DNA from: Alteraurantiacibacter hainanensis
Lineage (GTDB): Bacteria > Pseudomonadota > Alphaproteobacteria > Sphingomonadales > Sphingomonadaceae
Assembly (NCBI RefSeq): GCF_036321025.1
Contig: NZ_JAZAPB010000001.1
Location: 744,001 to 808,000, forward strand
Length of the DNA: 64,000 nt
Direction of reading: 5' to 3'
Part shown: positions 52,982 to 62,423 of the stretch, in pieces
How the letters are laid out: each line of letters starts with the position of its first letter
How positions within the stretch are numbered: the first letter of the stretch is position 1
Translations under genes and position numbers: made by a program
The notes under the pieces: generated by a model
The model's input: the letters and a program-made list of their open reading frames with translations, nothing else
What the model was told of the DNA's origin: nothing
Databases searched by the model: none

Positions 52982-53227
52982 TGGTGTCTCTCTCCGTTTC
53001 GGCCCGCCATGCTTACTCTCCTACGCGGCAGGCGCAGGCTTGATCCGCAGTTTCCGGGAGGACGCGAAGCATAGGCAAGGGACCGGCAGATGCAAACCGG
53101 GGCCGGAAACCTGGCCCAGGGCCCTCGAACAGTCCCTCCGCGCCACTCGATTTTCGATCTTCCGCGACTCGTTGCGTGAGAGTATCAGAGCTGTCGGGAC
53201 GCTAGACTGGTTCGAGGTAATCGAGAC

Positions 53228-53995
53228 ATGGCTTCCGTGCCCTTTTCTACTCAGACGGAGCGGGGGGAACTCCGCTTTTTCTTCGTCATGGCCTGCGTAA
53301 TGGCGGCGACCATAGTCGGAGGCTTTTCATTCAATCTCGCGGCTGGACGCTCTACCTTCGCGGTTCCGCTCGTCGTTCACCTGCATGCCGTGATCTTCAT
53401 GGGCTGGGTGGCTCTCTACCTCGCCCAGAACGCGCTGATCTTCGGCGGCAATCGCAAGCTGCACCGCAAGCTGGGCTGGGTCTCGCTCATCTGGGCGCCG
53501 CTGATGGTAGCGGGCGGACTGGCCATCATGCGCTTCACGCTGCAGGAAAGGGGCGGTCCGCCCTTCTTCGACCAGAACCAGTTCCTCATCAGCAATCCGC
53601 TCCTGCTGTTCGGCTTTGCCGGGCTCGTGGCGTGGGCGGTGACGATGCGCAGAGATACCGGGTGGCACAGGCGCCTGATGTTCGTCTCCTTCGCCATGCT
53701 GACAGGCCCGGGGTTCGGTCGCCTGCTGCCCATGCCTCTGCTCATTCCCTATGCATGGCATCTGACGGCGATCCTGCTTCCGCTGGTCTTTCCGCTGATC
53801 GGCATGCTTGCGGACAAGCGCCGCTACGGGTCGGTGCATCCCGCCTGGCTGTGGGGCACGGGGATCTTCATCGCGCTACAGGTGCTGGGCGACGTGATCG
53901 CCTACAGCTCGCTGGGCTACCAGTTCACCGAGTGGTTCCTGGCCGGAACGCCGGGGGCGGAGCGAGGGATGCAAGCCTTCATGCCGCCAATGTAG
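53228..53995 (+). CDS. Multi-pass membrane protein of unknown function
   Basis: 255 residues with about seven hydrophobic segments. A histidine-bearing helix (VPLVVHLHAVIFMGWVALYL) is followed by QNALIFGGNRKLHRKLGW, and a further conserved-looking TGWHRRLMF and PYAWHLTAI carry histidines. Histidines on several helices suggest heme or metal binding, but no named family was recognised with certainty. It stands alone between the divergent BCCT gene and nadA. Confidence 0.75.
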   Translation: MASVPFSTQTERGELRFFFVMACVMAATIVGGFSFNLAAGRSTFAVPLVVHLHAVIFMGWVALYLAQNALIFGGNRKLHRKLGWVSLIWAPLMVAGGLAIMRFTLQERGGPPFFDQNQFLISNPLLLFGFAGLVAWAVTMRRDTGWHRRLMFVSFAMLTGPGFGRLLPMPLLIPYAWHLTAILLPLVFPLIGMLADKRRYGSVHPAWLWGTGIFIALQVLGDVIAYSSLGYQFTEWFLAGTPGAERGMQAFMPPM

Positions 53996-54032
53996 CCTTG
54001 TTGATCGGTGCCGGAGTGTCTATCTCCTGCCC

Positions 54033-55022
54033 ATGACAACCCAGCCCGACCGTCCGCTTTCCGGTACCGACCTGCGCGAGGAGATCGAGCGCCTGCGCAA
54101 GGAGCGCAACGCCGTGATTCTGGCCCACTACTACCAGAAGCCCGAATTGCAGGACCTGGCGGATTTCGTGGGAGATTCGCTCGAGCTGTCGAAGAAGGCG
54201 GCGGAAACCGATGCCGACGTGATCGCCTTTTGCGGCGTGAAGTTCATGGCCGATACCGCCAAGATCCTGTCACCCGAGAAGATCGTGGTGCTGCCCGACA
54301 TGGAAGCCGGCTGCTCGCTGGAGGATTCATGTCCGCCCGACAAGTTCCGGGCCTTCCGCGAGAAGCACCCCGATCACATCGCGCTGACCTACATCAACTG
54401 CTCGACCGAGGTGAAAGCCCTGTCGGACGTGATCGTCACCTCGTCCAGCGCGGAGACGATCCTGGAGCAGATCCCGAAAGACCAGCCGATCATCTTCGGC
54501 CCGGACCGTCACCTGGGCGGCTACCTCAACCGCAAGTTCGACCGCGACATGCTGCTGTGGCCCGGCGTCTGCATCGTGCACGAGGCTTTCAGCGAGCGCG
54601 AGCTGATGAAGCTCAAGGCCCAGCATCCCGACGCGCCCATCGCCGCGCACCCGGAATGCCCGCCGCACATCATCGACCATGCCGACCACGTGGGCTCCAC
54701 CAGCTCGATCCTGCAGTTCGCCAAGACCTTCGAAGGCGATACGCTGATCGTCGCGACCGAGCCGCACATCATCCACCAGATGGAAAAGGCCCTGCCGGAA
54801 AAGACCTTCCTCGGCGCGCCGGGTGCGGACGGCAACTGCAACTGCAACATCTGCCCCTACATGGCGCTCAACACCATGGAGAAGCTCTACCTCTGCCTGC
54901 GCGATCTGGAACCGCGCATCGAGATCGAGGAAAGCCTCCGCATCAAGGCCAAGGCCAGCCTCGACAGGATGCTGGAGATGGCCAGCGGGACGATCGGCAA
55001 GGGTGATCTGGGTCGGGCTTGA
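54033..55022 (+). CDS. nadA: Quinolinate synthase A
   Basis: 329-residue [4Fe-4S] enzyme condensing iminoaspartate with dihydroxyacetone phosphate to quinolinate in NAD synthesis. Candidate cluster cysteines are C123 (YINCSTEVKA), C209 (HPECPPHI) and one of C269/C271/C274 (NCNCNICPYMALN). LAHYYQKPELQDLADFVGDS is the typical N-terminal substrate-binding region. The nadB and nadC genes are not adjacent in the window. Confidence 0.97.
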   Translation: MTTQPDRPLSGTDLREEIERLRKERNAVILAHYYQKPELQDLADFVGDSLELSKKAAETDADVIAFCGVKFMADTAKILSPEKIVVLPDMEAGCSLEDSCPPDKFRAFREKHPDHIALTYINCSTEVKALSDVIVTSSSAETILEQIPKDQPIIFGPDRHLGGYLNRKFDRDMLLWPGVCIVHEAFSERELMKLKAQHPDAPIAAHPECPPHIIDHADHVGSTSSILQFAKTFEGDTLIVATEPHIIHQMEKALPEKTFLGAPGADGNCNCNICPYMALNTMEKLYLCLRDLEPRIEIEESLRIKAKASLDRMLEMASGTIGKGDLGRA

Positions 55023-55088
55023 AGTCCATTTGCGCGCCGCGCTGCGAGGGGATGGCAACCGCTGCCCTTCTCGGGCATTACATAGGTT

Positions 55089-56423
55089 ATGAAAGCCGAA
55101 ATCCTGTGGGCGTGGCGGCGGCTTAACGCCAATTACTGGTTCTACCCCGCGCTCTTCGCAGTGTCGGCGCTTTTGCTGGCCTTCCTCTGCCTATGGGTGG
55201 ATCGCAGCGGCAATGCCGACTGGCTGAACAATCTTGCCTGGAAAATCGCCTGGCTCGATCCCGCTCGGCCCGAAGGCGCCTCCACGATGCTGCAGGTGAT
55301 TGCAGGCAGTATGATTGCGGTGGCTTCCACCGTATTTTCCATCACCATCGTGGCGGTCAGCTATGCCAGCGCCAACTACGGCCCGCGCTTGCTGATCAAT
55401 TTCATGGAGGACAAGGGAAACCAGCTCTCGCTGGCCACTTTCATCGGCACTTTCGTGTTCGCGCTTACCGTACTGCGCACCGTGCGCGCGGCAGACGAAC
55501 CTCCCACCAATCCGCTCGGCGCTGCAACCACGTTCCCTGGCTTCGTGCCTCAACTCTCGCTGCTCTTGGCCTTCATCCTGATGATCGTATCGGTCGGTGT
55601 GCTGGTGTTCTTCCTCAATCACGTGCCTTCCAGCATCCGCATCAACAACGTCATCAAGGACATCGGCAAGCGCTTGCTGACCGCTGTTGAAGATACCTAT
55701 CCAGACAAGGGCGAAGATGACGAACCCGGCGATCGGCCGCGGGGATGCGCGCTGAAGGCGACCAAGGCAGGCTATATCCAGTTGATCGACTTCGACGATA
55801 TCCAGAAGCTGGCCAGCAAATGCGAGTGCGATATCACCCTGATGGTGCGCACCGGCGATTTCGTGCACGAAGGCCTGCCCATCCTGGAAATCGCAAACGG
55901 CGATTGCGACGATGACTGCATGGAAGATCTTCGGGCCTGCTTCACGCAAGGATCTTCGCGCACGCCCGAGCAGGATCCGGAATTCCTGATCGACGAACTG
56001 GTGGAAATCGGGCTTCGCGCGCTTTCTCCCGGTATCAACGATCCCTTCACCGCCGTCACGTCGCTACACTGGCTCGGGGCCGCCACGGCGGACCTTGGCA
56101 GCAGGCGTCTGGTCAAGGCAGTGTGCAGCGAGGATGTGGACGAATGCCGCATCTATCCCGTGGCGGACGATTTCAAGCACTTCGTCCAGCGCGGCTTCGG
56201 CGCGATCCGCAGCGCCGTGGCGACCAGCCCGATCGCTACCAAGATCATGCTCGACGTACTGCGCGACGCGGCGCTGACGATGGACGGCGAAAAGCGCCGC
56301 GAGCTTCTGCTGGGCGAGGCGGCGCAACTGCGTGAACAGGCAAGGCTGGCGCTGGAAGGGCCGGACAGGCGCGAGGTGGAAGATCGCTTCGACGCCATCA
56401 TGGACGACTTCAAACGGGATTGA
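55089..56423 (+). CDS. DUF2254 family membrane protein
   Basis: 444 residues. Four hydrophobic helices in the first half (about 17-38, 66-90, 115-135 and 155-178) are followed by a soluble C-terminal half of about 260 residues. Conserved DUF2254 features are ITIVAVSYASANYGPRLL, FFLNHVPSSIRINNVI and GLRALSPGINDPFTAV. Function unknown. The end overlaps the convergent EamA gene by 14 bp. Confidence 0.88.
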   Translation: MKAEILWAWRRLNANYWFYPALFAVSALLLAFLCLWVDRSGNADWLNNLAWKIAWLDPARPEGASTMLQVIAGSMIAVASTVFSITIVAVSYASANYGPRLLINFMEDKGNQLSLATFIGTFVFALTVLRTVRAADEPPTNPLGAATTFPGFVPQLSLLLAFILMIVSVGVLVFFLNHVPSSIRINNVIKDIGKRLLTAVEDTYPDKGEDDEPGDRPRGCALKATKAGYIQLIDFDDIQKLASKCECDITLMVRTGDFVHEGLPILEIANGDCDDDCMEDLRACFTQGSSRTPEQDPEFLIDELVEIGLRALSPGINDPFTAVTSLHWLGAATADLGSRRLVKAVCSEDVDECRIYPVADDFKHFVQRGFGAIRSAVATSPIATKIMLDVLRDAALTMDGEKRRELLLGEAAQLREQARLALEGPDRREVEDRFDAIMDDFKRD

Positions 56424-57318
56424 CGCGCGGGCGCGGCGGTTCCTTCGGAGCGGTCACGCGCGCCAGCACCAGCGCACTGGCCACCAGCACGATCCCCACC
56501 AGGTCCAGCGGCACAAGCCATTCCCCGAAGGCCAGCCATCCCACCAGCGCGGCGACCGCCGGCTGCGTCAGCAGGGCAATCCCGATGACGAGGGGCGAGA
56601 AGAGCTTCAGCGAATAGACCAGCAGGCCCTGCCCTACGAGCTGGCTGGAAATGGCCAGCATCACCACCGGCGTCCAGTCGCCCGGCCAGAACGGTTCGCG
56701 CAATGCCATGGCGACGACGAACAGCACCGCCACGCTGGCGCTGCTGGAGACGGCCAGCAGGCTCCAGCTGCCGAAACTGCGACGGGCGTCCTGCAACAGT
56801 ATCAGGTAACCGGCATAGAGCAATCCCGCGAGCAGGCAGAACAGGTCGCCCACGAAATTCGCCGCTGACAGTTCGAGGGAGCGACCCAGCAGGATGCCGG
56901 CCCCGGCAAAGGCGGCAAGGATGGCGGGCCACTCGCGCCCGTGCGGCAGGCGCCGCAGCATCACGAAGCCCCATACCATCAGGATGACGCTGCCCGAGTT
57001 GCCGAACAGCACCGCATTGGCCAGCCGGGTGTCGCCTATGCCCACGTGCCATGTCGCGATGTCGAGGCCGAAGAATACGCCGCCGGCCAGCACGGCCAGC
57101 ACCGCCTTTTTCGAAATGCCGCCCAGTCGTTCGCCGCGCATAGCAGCGATGAGGAACAGGAATGGCAGCGCCAGGGCCACGCGCCAGAACCCGGCGCTGA
57201 CCGGGCCGGTATCGGCCAGGCGCACCAGCCACGGTCCGCAGGCCAGCGCGACGTTGCCCACCAGCAGGGCCGCCAGCCCCAGCGCCCTTGTCGCTATCGG
57301 TTCTGGCTCGCCGTCCAT
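56410..57318 (-). CDS. DMT superfamily (EamA) transporter
   Basis: 302 residues with ten membrane helices in two EamA repeats. FWRVALALPFLFLIA in the first repeat and the FSPLVIGIALLTQPAVAALVGW and FGEWLVPLDLVGIVLV end of the second are typical. Members export or import metabolites and amino acids; the substrate is not evident. It is the last gene of a leftward run with the small lipoprotein and lipB. Confidence 0.9.
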   Translation of the reverse strand: MDGEPEPIATRALGLAALLVGNVALACGPWLVRLADTGPVSAGFWRVALALPFLFLIAAMRGERLGGISKKAVLAVLAGGVFFGLDIATWHVGIGDTRLANAVLFGNSGSVILMVWGFVMLRRLPHGREWPAILAAFAGAGILLGRSLELSAANFVGDLFCLLAGLLYAGYLILLQDARRSFGSWSLLAVSSSASVAVLFVVAMALREPFWPGDWTPVVMLAISSQLVGQGLLVYSLKLFSPLVIGIALLTQPAVAALVGWLAFGEWLVPLDLVGIVLVASALVLARVTAPKEPPRPRVNPV

Positions 57319-57335
57319 CCTTTCGGCACCAGCGC

Positions 57336-57644
57336 CTAGTCTTCGACCTCGGTCCCGGCCTCTGTCTCCACTGCGTCCGCGGGCGCATCGGCAGACGTAT
57401 CCGCGGTTGCATCCCCCGGCGCGCTTCCGGCGGCGTCCTCTGCCTGTTCCATCAGCGGCGCCTGGGAGCGCACCTGGTCCAGCGGCAGCATCTCGTCGCT
57501 GATGGTGCCTTCCAGCACTTCGCCCGATGCCTCGCGGCCGTCGTTCTCAACCGTGGGCTCGGCATCGTCACCGCAGGCCGAAAGGGCCAGCAGCAGCGGC
57601 GAGGCCACGAGGATGGCAGCGGCTGTCTTGGGGCGAATGGACAT
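57336..57644 (-). CDS. Small acidic lipoprotein
   Basis: 102 residues. The lipobox LLALSAC (Cys24) predicts lipidation. The mature part is acidic and rich in Asp, Glu and Ala with no known domain and looks disordered. It starts 2 bp after lipB. No function can be given. Confidence 0.72.
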   Translation of the reverse strand: MSIRPKTAAAILVASPLLLALSACGDDAEPTVENDGREASGEVLEGTISDEMLPLDQVRSQAPLMEQAEDAAGSAPGDATADTSADAPADAVETEAGTEVED

Positions 57645-57646
57645 GG

Positions 57647-58321
57647 TCAGGCAGTCTCCGGAGTCGACATCGCGCCGAGGAAGTCCGCAGCGCGCGCCAG
57701 CAATGCCTCATCCCATTCGTCCGAGGCAACCGTCTTTCCCAGCGCCGCCATGCTGGTGACGCCATATTCCGCGATGCCGCAGGGAACGATGCCGCCAAAA
57801 TGGGAAAGGTCGGGCGAAAGGTTCACGGCAAATCCGTGCATCGTCACCCACCGCCGGACGCGAACGCCGATGGCACCGATCTTGGCCTCGGCGCCGCTGG
57901 CATCGTGGGTCCAGATGCCGATGCGTTCTGGCACGGCGAACGCATGCACCCCAAAATCGCCCAGGGTGGCGATCACCCAGTCTTCCAGCGCGTGGACGAA
58001 CTGCCTTACGTCGCGCGATCGCTTGCGCAGGTCGAGCAGCACGTAGGTCACCCGCTGGCCGGGGCCGTGATAGGTATAGCGCCCCCCGCGCCCCGTCTCC
58101 ACGACGTCGAACCGGGGATCGACCAGTTCGGCCAGGTCTGCGCTGGTGCCCGCCGTGTAGACGGGAGGGTGTTCGAGCATCCACACCAGTTCCTGCCCCT
58201 CGCCCGCCGCCAGCGCGGCATTGCGCGCCTCCTGCTCGGCCAGCGCCTCGCGATAGGGCACCTGCCCTATGGATCGACGCCATTCGATGGCCGGATCGGG
58301 AGCGGGATGGGCAAAGGTCAT
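57647..58321 (-). CDS. lipB: Octanoyltransferase LipB
   Basis: 224-residue enzyme that moves octanoyl from acyl carrier protein to lipoyl domains of 2-oxoacid dehydrogenases and the glycine cleavage H protein. The catalytic dyad is present: K147 (EAKIGAIGVR) and C181 (GGIVPCGI). GRGGRYTYHGPGQ is the substrate-pocket loop. lipA is not in the window. Probably leads a small operon with the lipoprotein. Confidence 0.97.
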   Translation of the reverse strand: MTFAHPAPDPAIEWRRSIGQVPYREALAEQEARNAALAAGEGQELVWMLEHPPVYTAGTSADLAELVDPRFDVVETGRGGRYTYHGPGQRVTYVLLDLRKRSRDVRQFVHALEDWVIATLGDFGVHAFAVPERIGIWTHDASGAEAKIGAIGVRVRRWVTMHGFAVNLSPDLSHFGGIVPCGIAEYGVTSMAALGKTVASDEWDEALLARAADFLGAMSTPETA

Positions 58322-58388
58322 GGTTTGGCGATTGCGTGGCGGGTGCGAAGGCGCTTATCAAGACATGATTTCGCAAGGGGTGGACGGC

Positions 58389-59225
58389 ATGCAGGAAAAA
58401 CTCGATCTCGAACGCGCGTGGAACCGGGCAACCGCCCTGATTTCCGCCAACCGCGACGTGATCCTGGTGGTTGCCGGCGTGTTCTTCTTCCTGCCCAACG
58501 TGATTTCCACCCTCCTGCTTCCCTCGGGGGAATCCCTCGCCATGCAGATGGACGCGCAGGGCGACCAGCCCGATCCGGCCGAGATGATGGCACTGTTCGT
58601 AGATTACTTCGGGCAAAGCTGGTGGATCTACCTGCTGCTGGGACTGGTGCAGGCAGTCGGCGTGCTTGGCCTGCTTGCCCTTCTCACCGACCGTTCGCGA
58701 CCGACCGTGGGTGAAGCGCTGGGCTTCGGGGCGAAAGCGCTGTTGCCCTATATCATTGCCCAGTTGCTGATCGGGCTTGCCCTGATGCTCGCCCCGATCC
58801 TGCTGATTTTCCTCGGCGCGGCGGTCAACCCCGGCGTGGCGGTGATCCTCGGCTTCGTGGGACTGATCCTCGCCATCTACCTGTGGGTGAAGTTCTCGCT
58901 GCTTTCGCCGGTGATCGCGATCGACCGGATAATGAACCCGGTGGCCGCGCTGCGCCGGTCGTGGCGGCTGACCAAGGGCAATTCGCTGCGCCTCTTCGCG
59001 CTCTACTTCCTGCTGATCATCGCCGTCTTCGTGCTCTCGCTGGTCGCCAGCATGGTGTTCGCGCTGTTCACGGTTCTGGGCGAGACGATCGGGCTGTTCG
59101 CTGCGGCGATCGGCGGCGGGCTGATCTCCATGGCGTTCACCACGGTGATGCTCGCGGTGCTGGCCGCGGTCCACCGCCAGTTGAGCGGCGGCACCGCAGA
59201 AAGCGCACGCGAGACCTTCGAATAG
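58389..59225 (+). CDS. Multi-pass membrane protein, YciC/GlpQ-membrane-domain-like
   Basis: 278 residues from ATG 58389, preferred over 58365 because AGGGG precedes it by 8 bases. About six hydrophobic helices are seen. The phrase SPVIAIDRIMNPVAALRRSWRLTKGN between helices resembles proteins annotated as glycerophosphoryl diester phosphodiesterase membrane domain or YciC-like, which bear the same W-LTKGN pattern. No catalytic domain is attached. Function unknown. Divergent from lipB; convergent with arsC-like, 5 bp apart. Confidence 0.8.
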   Translation: MQEKLDLERAWNRATALISANRDVILVVAGVFFFLPNVISTLLLPSGESLAMQMDAQGDQPDPAEMMALFVDYFGQSWWIYLLLGLVQAVGVLGLLALLTDRSRPTVGEALGFGAKALLPYIIAQLLIGLALMLAPILLIFLGAAVNPGVAVILGFVGLILAIYLWVKFSLLSPVIAIDRIMNPVAALRRSWRLTKGNSLRLFALYFLLIIAVFVLSLVASMVFALFTVLGETIGLFAAAIGGGLISMAFTTVMLAVLAAVHRQLSGGTAESARETFE

Positions 59226-59230
59226 TCAGG

Positions 59231-59575
59231 TCAGAGGATTTCCTCGACCCGCTCCACCGGGCGGCATAGCCGCACGCCCTTCCCGGTCTCCACCAGCGGA
59301 CGTTCGATCAGTTTGGGATCGGCTGCCATCGCATCCAGCACGGTGTCGGCATCGGCATCGGTCAGGCCGCGCTCCTTCGCGTCGGTGCCGCCGAGGCGCA
59401 GGCCCTCGCGGGGCTCCATTCCCGCATCGGCGTAGAGCTGCGCCAGCTTCTCGCGCGAAGGCGGGGTCTTGAGATACTCGACCACCTCCACGTCCACGCC
59501 TTCGCGATCCTGCAGGATCGCCAGCGTGGCGCGAGACTTGCTGCATTTCGGGTTGTGCCAGATGGTTGCCTTCAT
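59231..59575 (-). CDS. arsC: ArsC-family arsenate reductase-like protein
   Basis: 114 residues of the glutaredoxin-coupled ArsC/Spx type. The redox cysteine is C11 in HNPKCSKSR, and the downstream RPLV with a following arginine in VRLCRPVERV matches the arsenate-binding pattern. No ars operon genes are adjacent, so the true substrate in this strain is uncertain. Confidence 0.85.
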   Translation of the reverse strand: MKATIWHNPKCSKSRATLAILQDREGVDVEVVEYLKTPPSREKLAQLYADAGMEPREGLRLGGTDAKERGLTDADADTVLDAMAADPKLIERPLVETGKGVRLCRPVERVEEIL

Positions 59576-59656
59576 GGCCGCGTAGCTCCTCGTTTGCCGT
59601 TGCCCGCCCCTAGCGCGCGAACTTTTTCACGCCAATGGCACATTGGGTGTTGTCAC

Positions 59657-59671
59657 TGATAATCATTCTCA
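59657..59671 (+). promoter_or_regulatory. Fur-box-like operator upstream of a siderophore receptor
   Basis: TGATAATCATTCTCA matches the core of the Fur consensus (GATAATCATTATC) with two changes. It is 38 bp before the receptor ATG. Confidence 0.68.
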
Positions 59672-59683
59672 ATAGAGGCGTCT

Positions 59684-59698
59684 TGCAAATGAATTGCA
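59684..59698 (+). promoter_or_regulatory. Short inverted repeat TGCAA-N5-TTGCA before the receptor start
   Basis: A perfect 5-base inverted repeat separated by ATGAA lies 10 bp before the receptor ATG. TTGCAAATGA also occurs in the Fur-like box at 20682-20700, so this may be a second, partial operator for the same regulator. Confidence 0.45.
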
Positions 59699-59708
59699 TT
59701 AACGACTC

Positions 59709-61820
59709 ATGAGGGAATTTCTTATTCGTACGACCACCGCCCGCTTCGCCCTGCTGGCCAGCGTTGCCTTCCTTCCGACCCCCGCCCTGGCCGATGCCGC
59801 CGCGGAAACGGAGGCGCAGCGCGACTACCTGCCCAACAACATTCTGGTGACCGGCGCGCGCGATACCTACGTCGGCGACGACGGCAGCAGCGCAACCAAG
59901 ACGCCCACCCCCATCATCGACGTGCCCCAGGCAGTCACCGTCATCACCGCCGACCAGCTGGAAGACCAGGGCGTCACCAGCCTGAACGATGCGCTGCGGT
60001 TCGTGCCGGGCGTCAGTCTCGAAACCGGTGAAGGCCACCGCGACGAGGTGTTCATTCGCGGCCAGGAAACGACCGCCGATTTCTACCTCGACGGCCTGCG
60101 CGACGATGCCCAGTACTATCGCCCGCTCTACAACGTAGAGCGCGTGGAGGTGCTGAAGGGCGCCAACGCGCTAATCTTCGGTCGAGGCGCGGGTGGCGGC
60201 GCGATCAACCGCGTCTCCAAGATCGCCAGCTTCGACATGGCGGAATATGCGCTTGGCGCGCAGGTCGATACCTTCGGCGCCTTCGCCCTCTCCGCCGATG
60301 CAAACATGCCCGCCGGTGAAGGCGTGGCCGTGCGTCTCAACGGCACCTACGAGGAATTCGACAACCATCGCGACGTCTACGAAGGCCGCTTCTACGGCTT
60401 CTCTCCCACGCTGACAGCGCAGCTTGGTCCGGACACGCGCCTCTATGCCTATTACACCTACGACGATGACGAACGCGTCGTCGATCGCGGCCTTCCTTCG
60501 CTGAACGGCGGCCCGCTGCGCGGCTATGACGAGACCTTCTTCGGCGACCCCGACTACAATTTCAGCGACGTCGCGGTGCATATCGCCCGCACCCGCCTGG
60601 AACACGATTTCAGCGAGGCCTGGAGCGTGAATGCCAGCCTGCTGTTCGCCGATTACGACAAGTTCTACGCCAATATCGTGCCCGGTGGCGGCGCGACGAC
60701 CAGCACGGTCAACCTGAGCGGCTATGAAAGCGGCACCGACCGGCAGAACCTGATCGGTCAGGTCAATCTCGTCGGCCAGTTCGACACCGGCTCACTGGGC
60801 CACACCCTGCTGCTCGGCGCCGAATTCGGGGCACAGGATACCGATTCCGTGCGCGATCGCGCGCTGTTCAACAACGGGGCGGACACCGGCGTTACCGTCG
60901 CGCTGGACGACACGATCTCGGTTCCCGCCTTCACGCTGGAGCCGCAGCGCGCCAGCACGTCGGAACTCTCCACCTTCTCCTTCTACGCGCAGGAGCAGCT
61001 GGATATCGGCATGCTGCAACTGGTCGCGGGCGTGCGTTACGACCGCTTCGACCTGGAAAGCACCGACCTGATCACCGGGTTCGACGGGGCGCGCGTGGAC
61101 GAGCGCTGGAGCCCGCGCTTCGGGGCCATCCTGAAACCGCAGGAGAACCTCTCCTTCTACGCCAGCTACGCCGAAAGCTTCCTGCCGCAGTCGGGTGACC
61201 AGTTCACCGTCCTCGGCCAGCAGGACGAGGCTCTGGATCCGGAAACCTTCGAGAATATCGAGGCCGGCGTGAAGTGGGCGCCGCATCCCGAGCTGCTGCT
61301 GACAGCTGCCGTGTTCCGCCTGACCCGTTCCAACACCACCGCGCCCGATCCCGCCAACACCGGCCTGGTGATCCTGGCGGGCGAAAGCGAGGTCGAGGGG
61401 TTCGAACTGGGCCTGGTGGGCGAACCGGTCGACGGCCTCTCGCTAAGCCTTGGCTACGCCTATCTCGACGGCGAGATCACGGCAGACACGACCTCCGCCG
61501 ACGCCGGCACCACGCTGCAGCAGGTGCCCGAGCACCAGGTCACCGCCTGGGCGCGTTACGACTTCACCGAGCGGCTGGGCTTCGGCGCCGGTGTGACGCA
61601 CCTGTCCGAACAGTTCGCCAGCCTCAGCAACAACGTGGTGCTACCCGCCTATACCCGCGTGGATGCTGCCCTGTTCTTCGAGGCGACCGACAACCTGTCC
61701 TTGCAGCTGAATGTCGAGAACCTGTTCGACGAGGACTATTATCCCTCGGCGCACGGCGACAACAACATCCAGCCCGGAGCGCCGCTGAATGCGTCGCTGG
61801 GTGCAAGGCTGCGGTTCTGA
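59709..61820 (+). CDS. TonB-dependent catecholate-type siderophore receptor (Fiu-like)
   Basis: 703 residues. Signal peptide ends TPALA (about residue 28). NILVTGARD is a TonB-box-like segment. The plug contains PQAVTVITADQLEDQG, SLNDALRFVPGVSLETGEG and IRGQETTADFYLDGLRDDAQ, which is the pattern of Fiu-like catecholate receptors. The barrel ends with phenylalanine (LGARLRF). Two operator-like sites in the 133 bp upstream imply iron control. A strong hairpin follows. Confidence 0.93.
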   Translation: MREFLIRTTTARFALLASVAFLPTPALADAAAETEAQRDYLPNNILVTGARDTYVGDDGSSATKTPTPIIDVPQAVTVITADQLEDQGVTSLNDALRFVPGVSLETGEGHRDEVFIRGQETTADFYLDGLRDDAQYYRPLYNVERVEVLKGANALIFGRGAGGGAINRVSKIASFDMAEYALGAQVDTFGAFALSADANMPAGEGVAVRLNGTYEEFDNHRDVYEGRFYGFSPTLTAQLGPDTRLYAYYTYDDDERVVDRGLPSLNGGPLRGYDETFFGDPDYNFSDVAVHIARTRLEHDFSEAWSVNASLLFADYDKFYANIVPGGGATTSTVNLSGYESGTDRQNLIGQVNLVGQFDTGSLGHTLLLGAEFGAQDTDSVRDRALFNNGADTGVTVALDDTISVPAFTLEPQRASTSELSTFSFYAQEQLDIGMLQLVAGVRYDRFDLESTDLITGFDGARVDERWSPRFGAILKPQENLSFYASYAESFLPQSGDQFTVLGQQDEALDPETFENIEAGVKWAPHPELLLTAAVFRLTRSNTTAPDPANTGLVILAGESEVEGFELGLVGEPVDGLSLSLGYAYLDGEITADTTSADAGTTLQQVPEHQVTAWARYDFTERLGFGAGVTHLSEQFASLSNNVVLPAYTRVDAALFFEATDNLSLQLNVENLFDEDYYPSAHGDNNIQPGAPLNASLGARLRF

Positions 61821-61827
61821 GTCGACT

Positions 61828-61858
61828 ATCCTCCCTGTCGCGAGGCGACGGGGAGGAT
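61828..61858. terminator. Strong hairpin between convergent genes
   Basis: ATCCTCCCTGTCG (61828-61840) pairs with CGACGGGGAGGAT (61846-61858) over 13 positions with one G-T pair and a 5-base loop. It starts 8 bp after the receptor stop and touches the stop codon of the convergent [2Fe-2S] gene. Only a weak T-tract follows on the plus strand. A bidirectional terminator is likely. Confidence 0.7.
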
Positions 61859-62406
61859 TATTCCTGCCGGGCCCCTCCGCGCATGCCGGGCACGGCACGC
61901 GCGGCGTCTTCCGGATCGATCCCCGGCGCCGGAGCGGCGCTGATGGTTTCGCGTCGCTGCATCACGCGGCTTGCGCGCTGCACGGCGCGCACAAGGCGGG
62001 GATAGACCCCGCACCGGCACAGGTTCGGGATGGCTTCGCGGATCTGCTCCTCCGACGGGTCGGGGTTTCCGCGCAGCAGGCTTGCCGCCGCAATCGCTAT
62101 CCCCGGCGTGCAGAAGCCGCACTGGATCGCCTGCTCGGCCACCAGGGCCTGTTGCACCGGATGGCTGCGATCAGGGCTCAGGCCTTCGATCGTGGTGATA
62201 TAGCGACCTTCCGCCTCGGCCAGCGTGATCAGGCAGCTGCGCAGCGCCTCGCCATCAACCAGCACCATGCACGCGCCGCAGTCGCCCACGCCGCATCCGT
62301 ACTTGGTGCCGGTCAGATTGGCCGCATCGCGCAGGGCGTGCAGCAGCGGGGTTTCCGGGTCCATGTCGAAATCGACCGGACGCTCGTTCACCGTCATGGC
62401 TGTCAT
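61858..62406 (-). CDS. [2Fe-2S] subunit of a xanthine-oxidase-family dehydrogenase
   Basis: 182 residues. The plant-type ferredoxin domain has C38, C43, C46 and C58 (GCGVGDCGACMV); the helical second cluster domain has C96, C99, C130 and C132 (QCGFCTPG, NLCRCG). Such small subunits pass electrons from a molybdenum-containing large subunit, which is not adjacent here. A Pro/Ala-rich tail of about 30 residues follows. It begins 17 bp after the class II aldolase-like gene and is likely in its operon. Confidence 0.9.
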   Translation of the reverse strand: MTAMTVNERPVDFDMDPETPLLHALRDAANLTGTKYGCGVGDCGACMVLVDGEALRSCLITLAEAEGRYITTIEGLSPDRSHPVQQALVAEQAIQCGFCTPGIAIAAASLLRGNPDPSEEQIREAIPNLCRCGVYPRLVRAVQRASRVMQRRETISAAPAPGIDPEDAARAVPGMRGGARQE

Positions 62407-62423
62407 GGAAATGGGTTTGCTCG

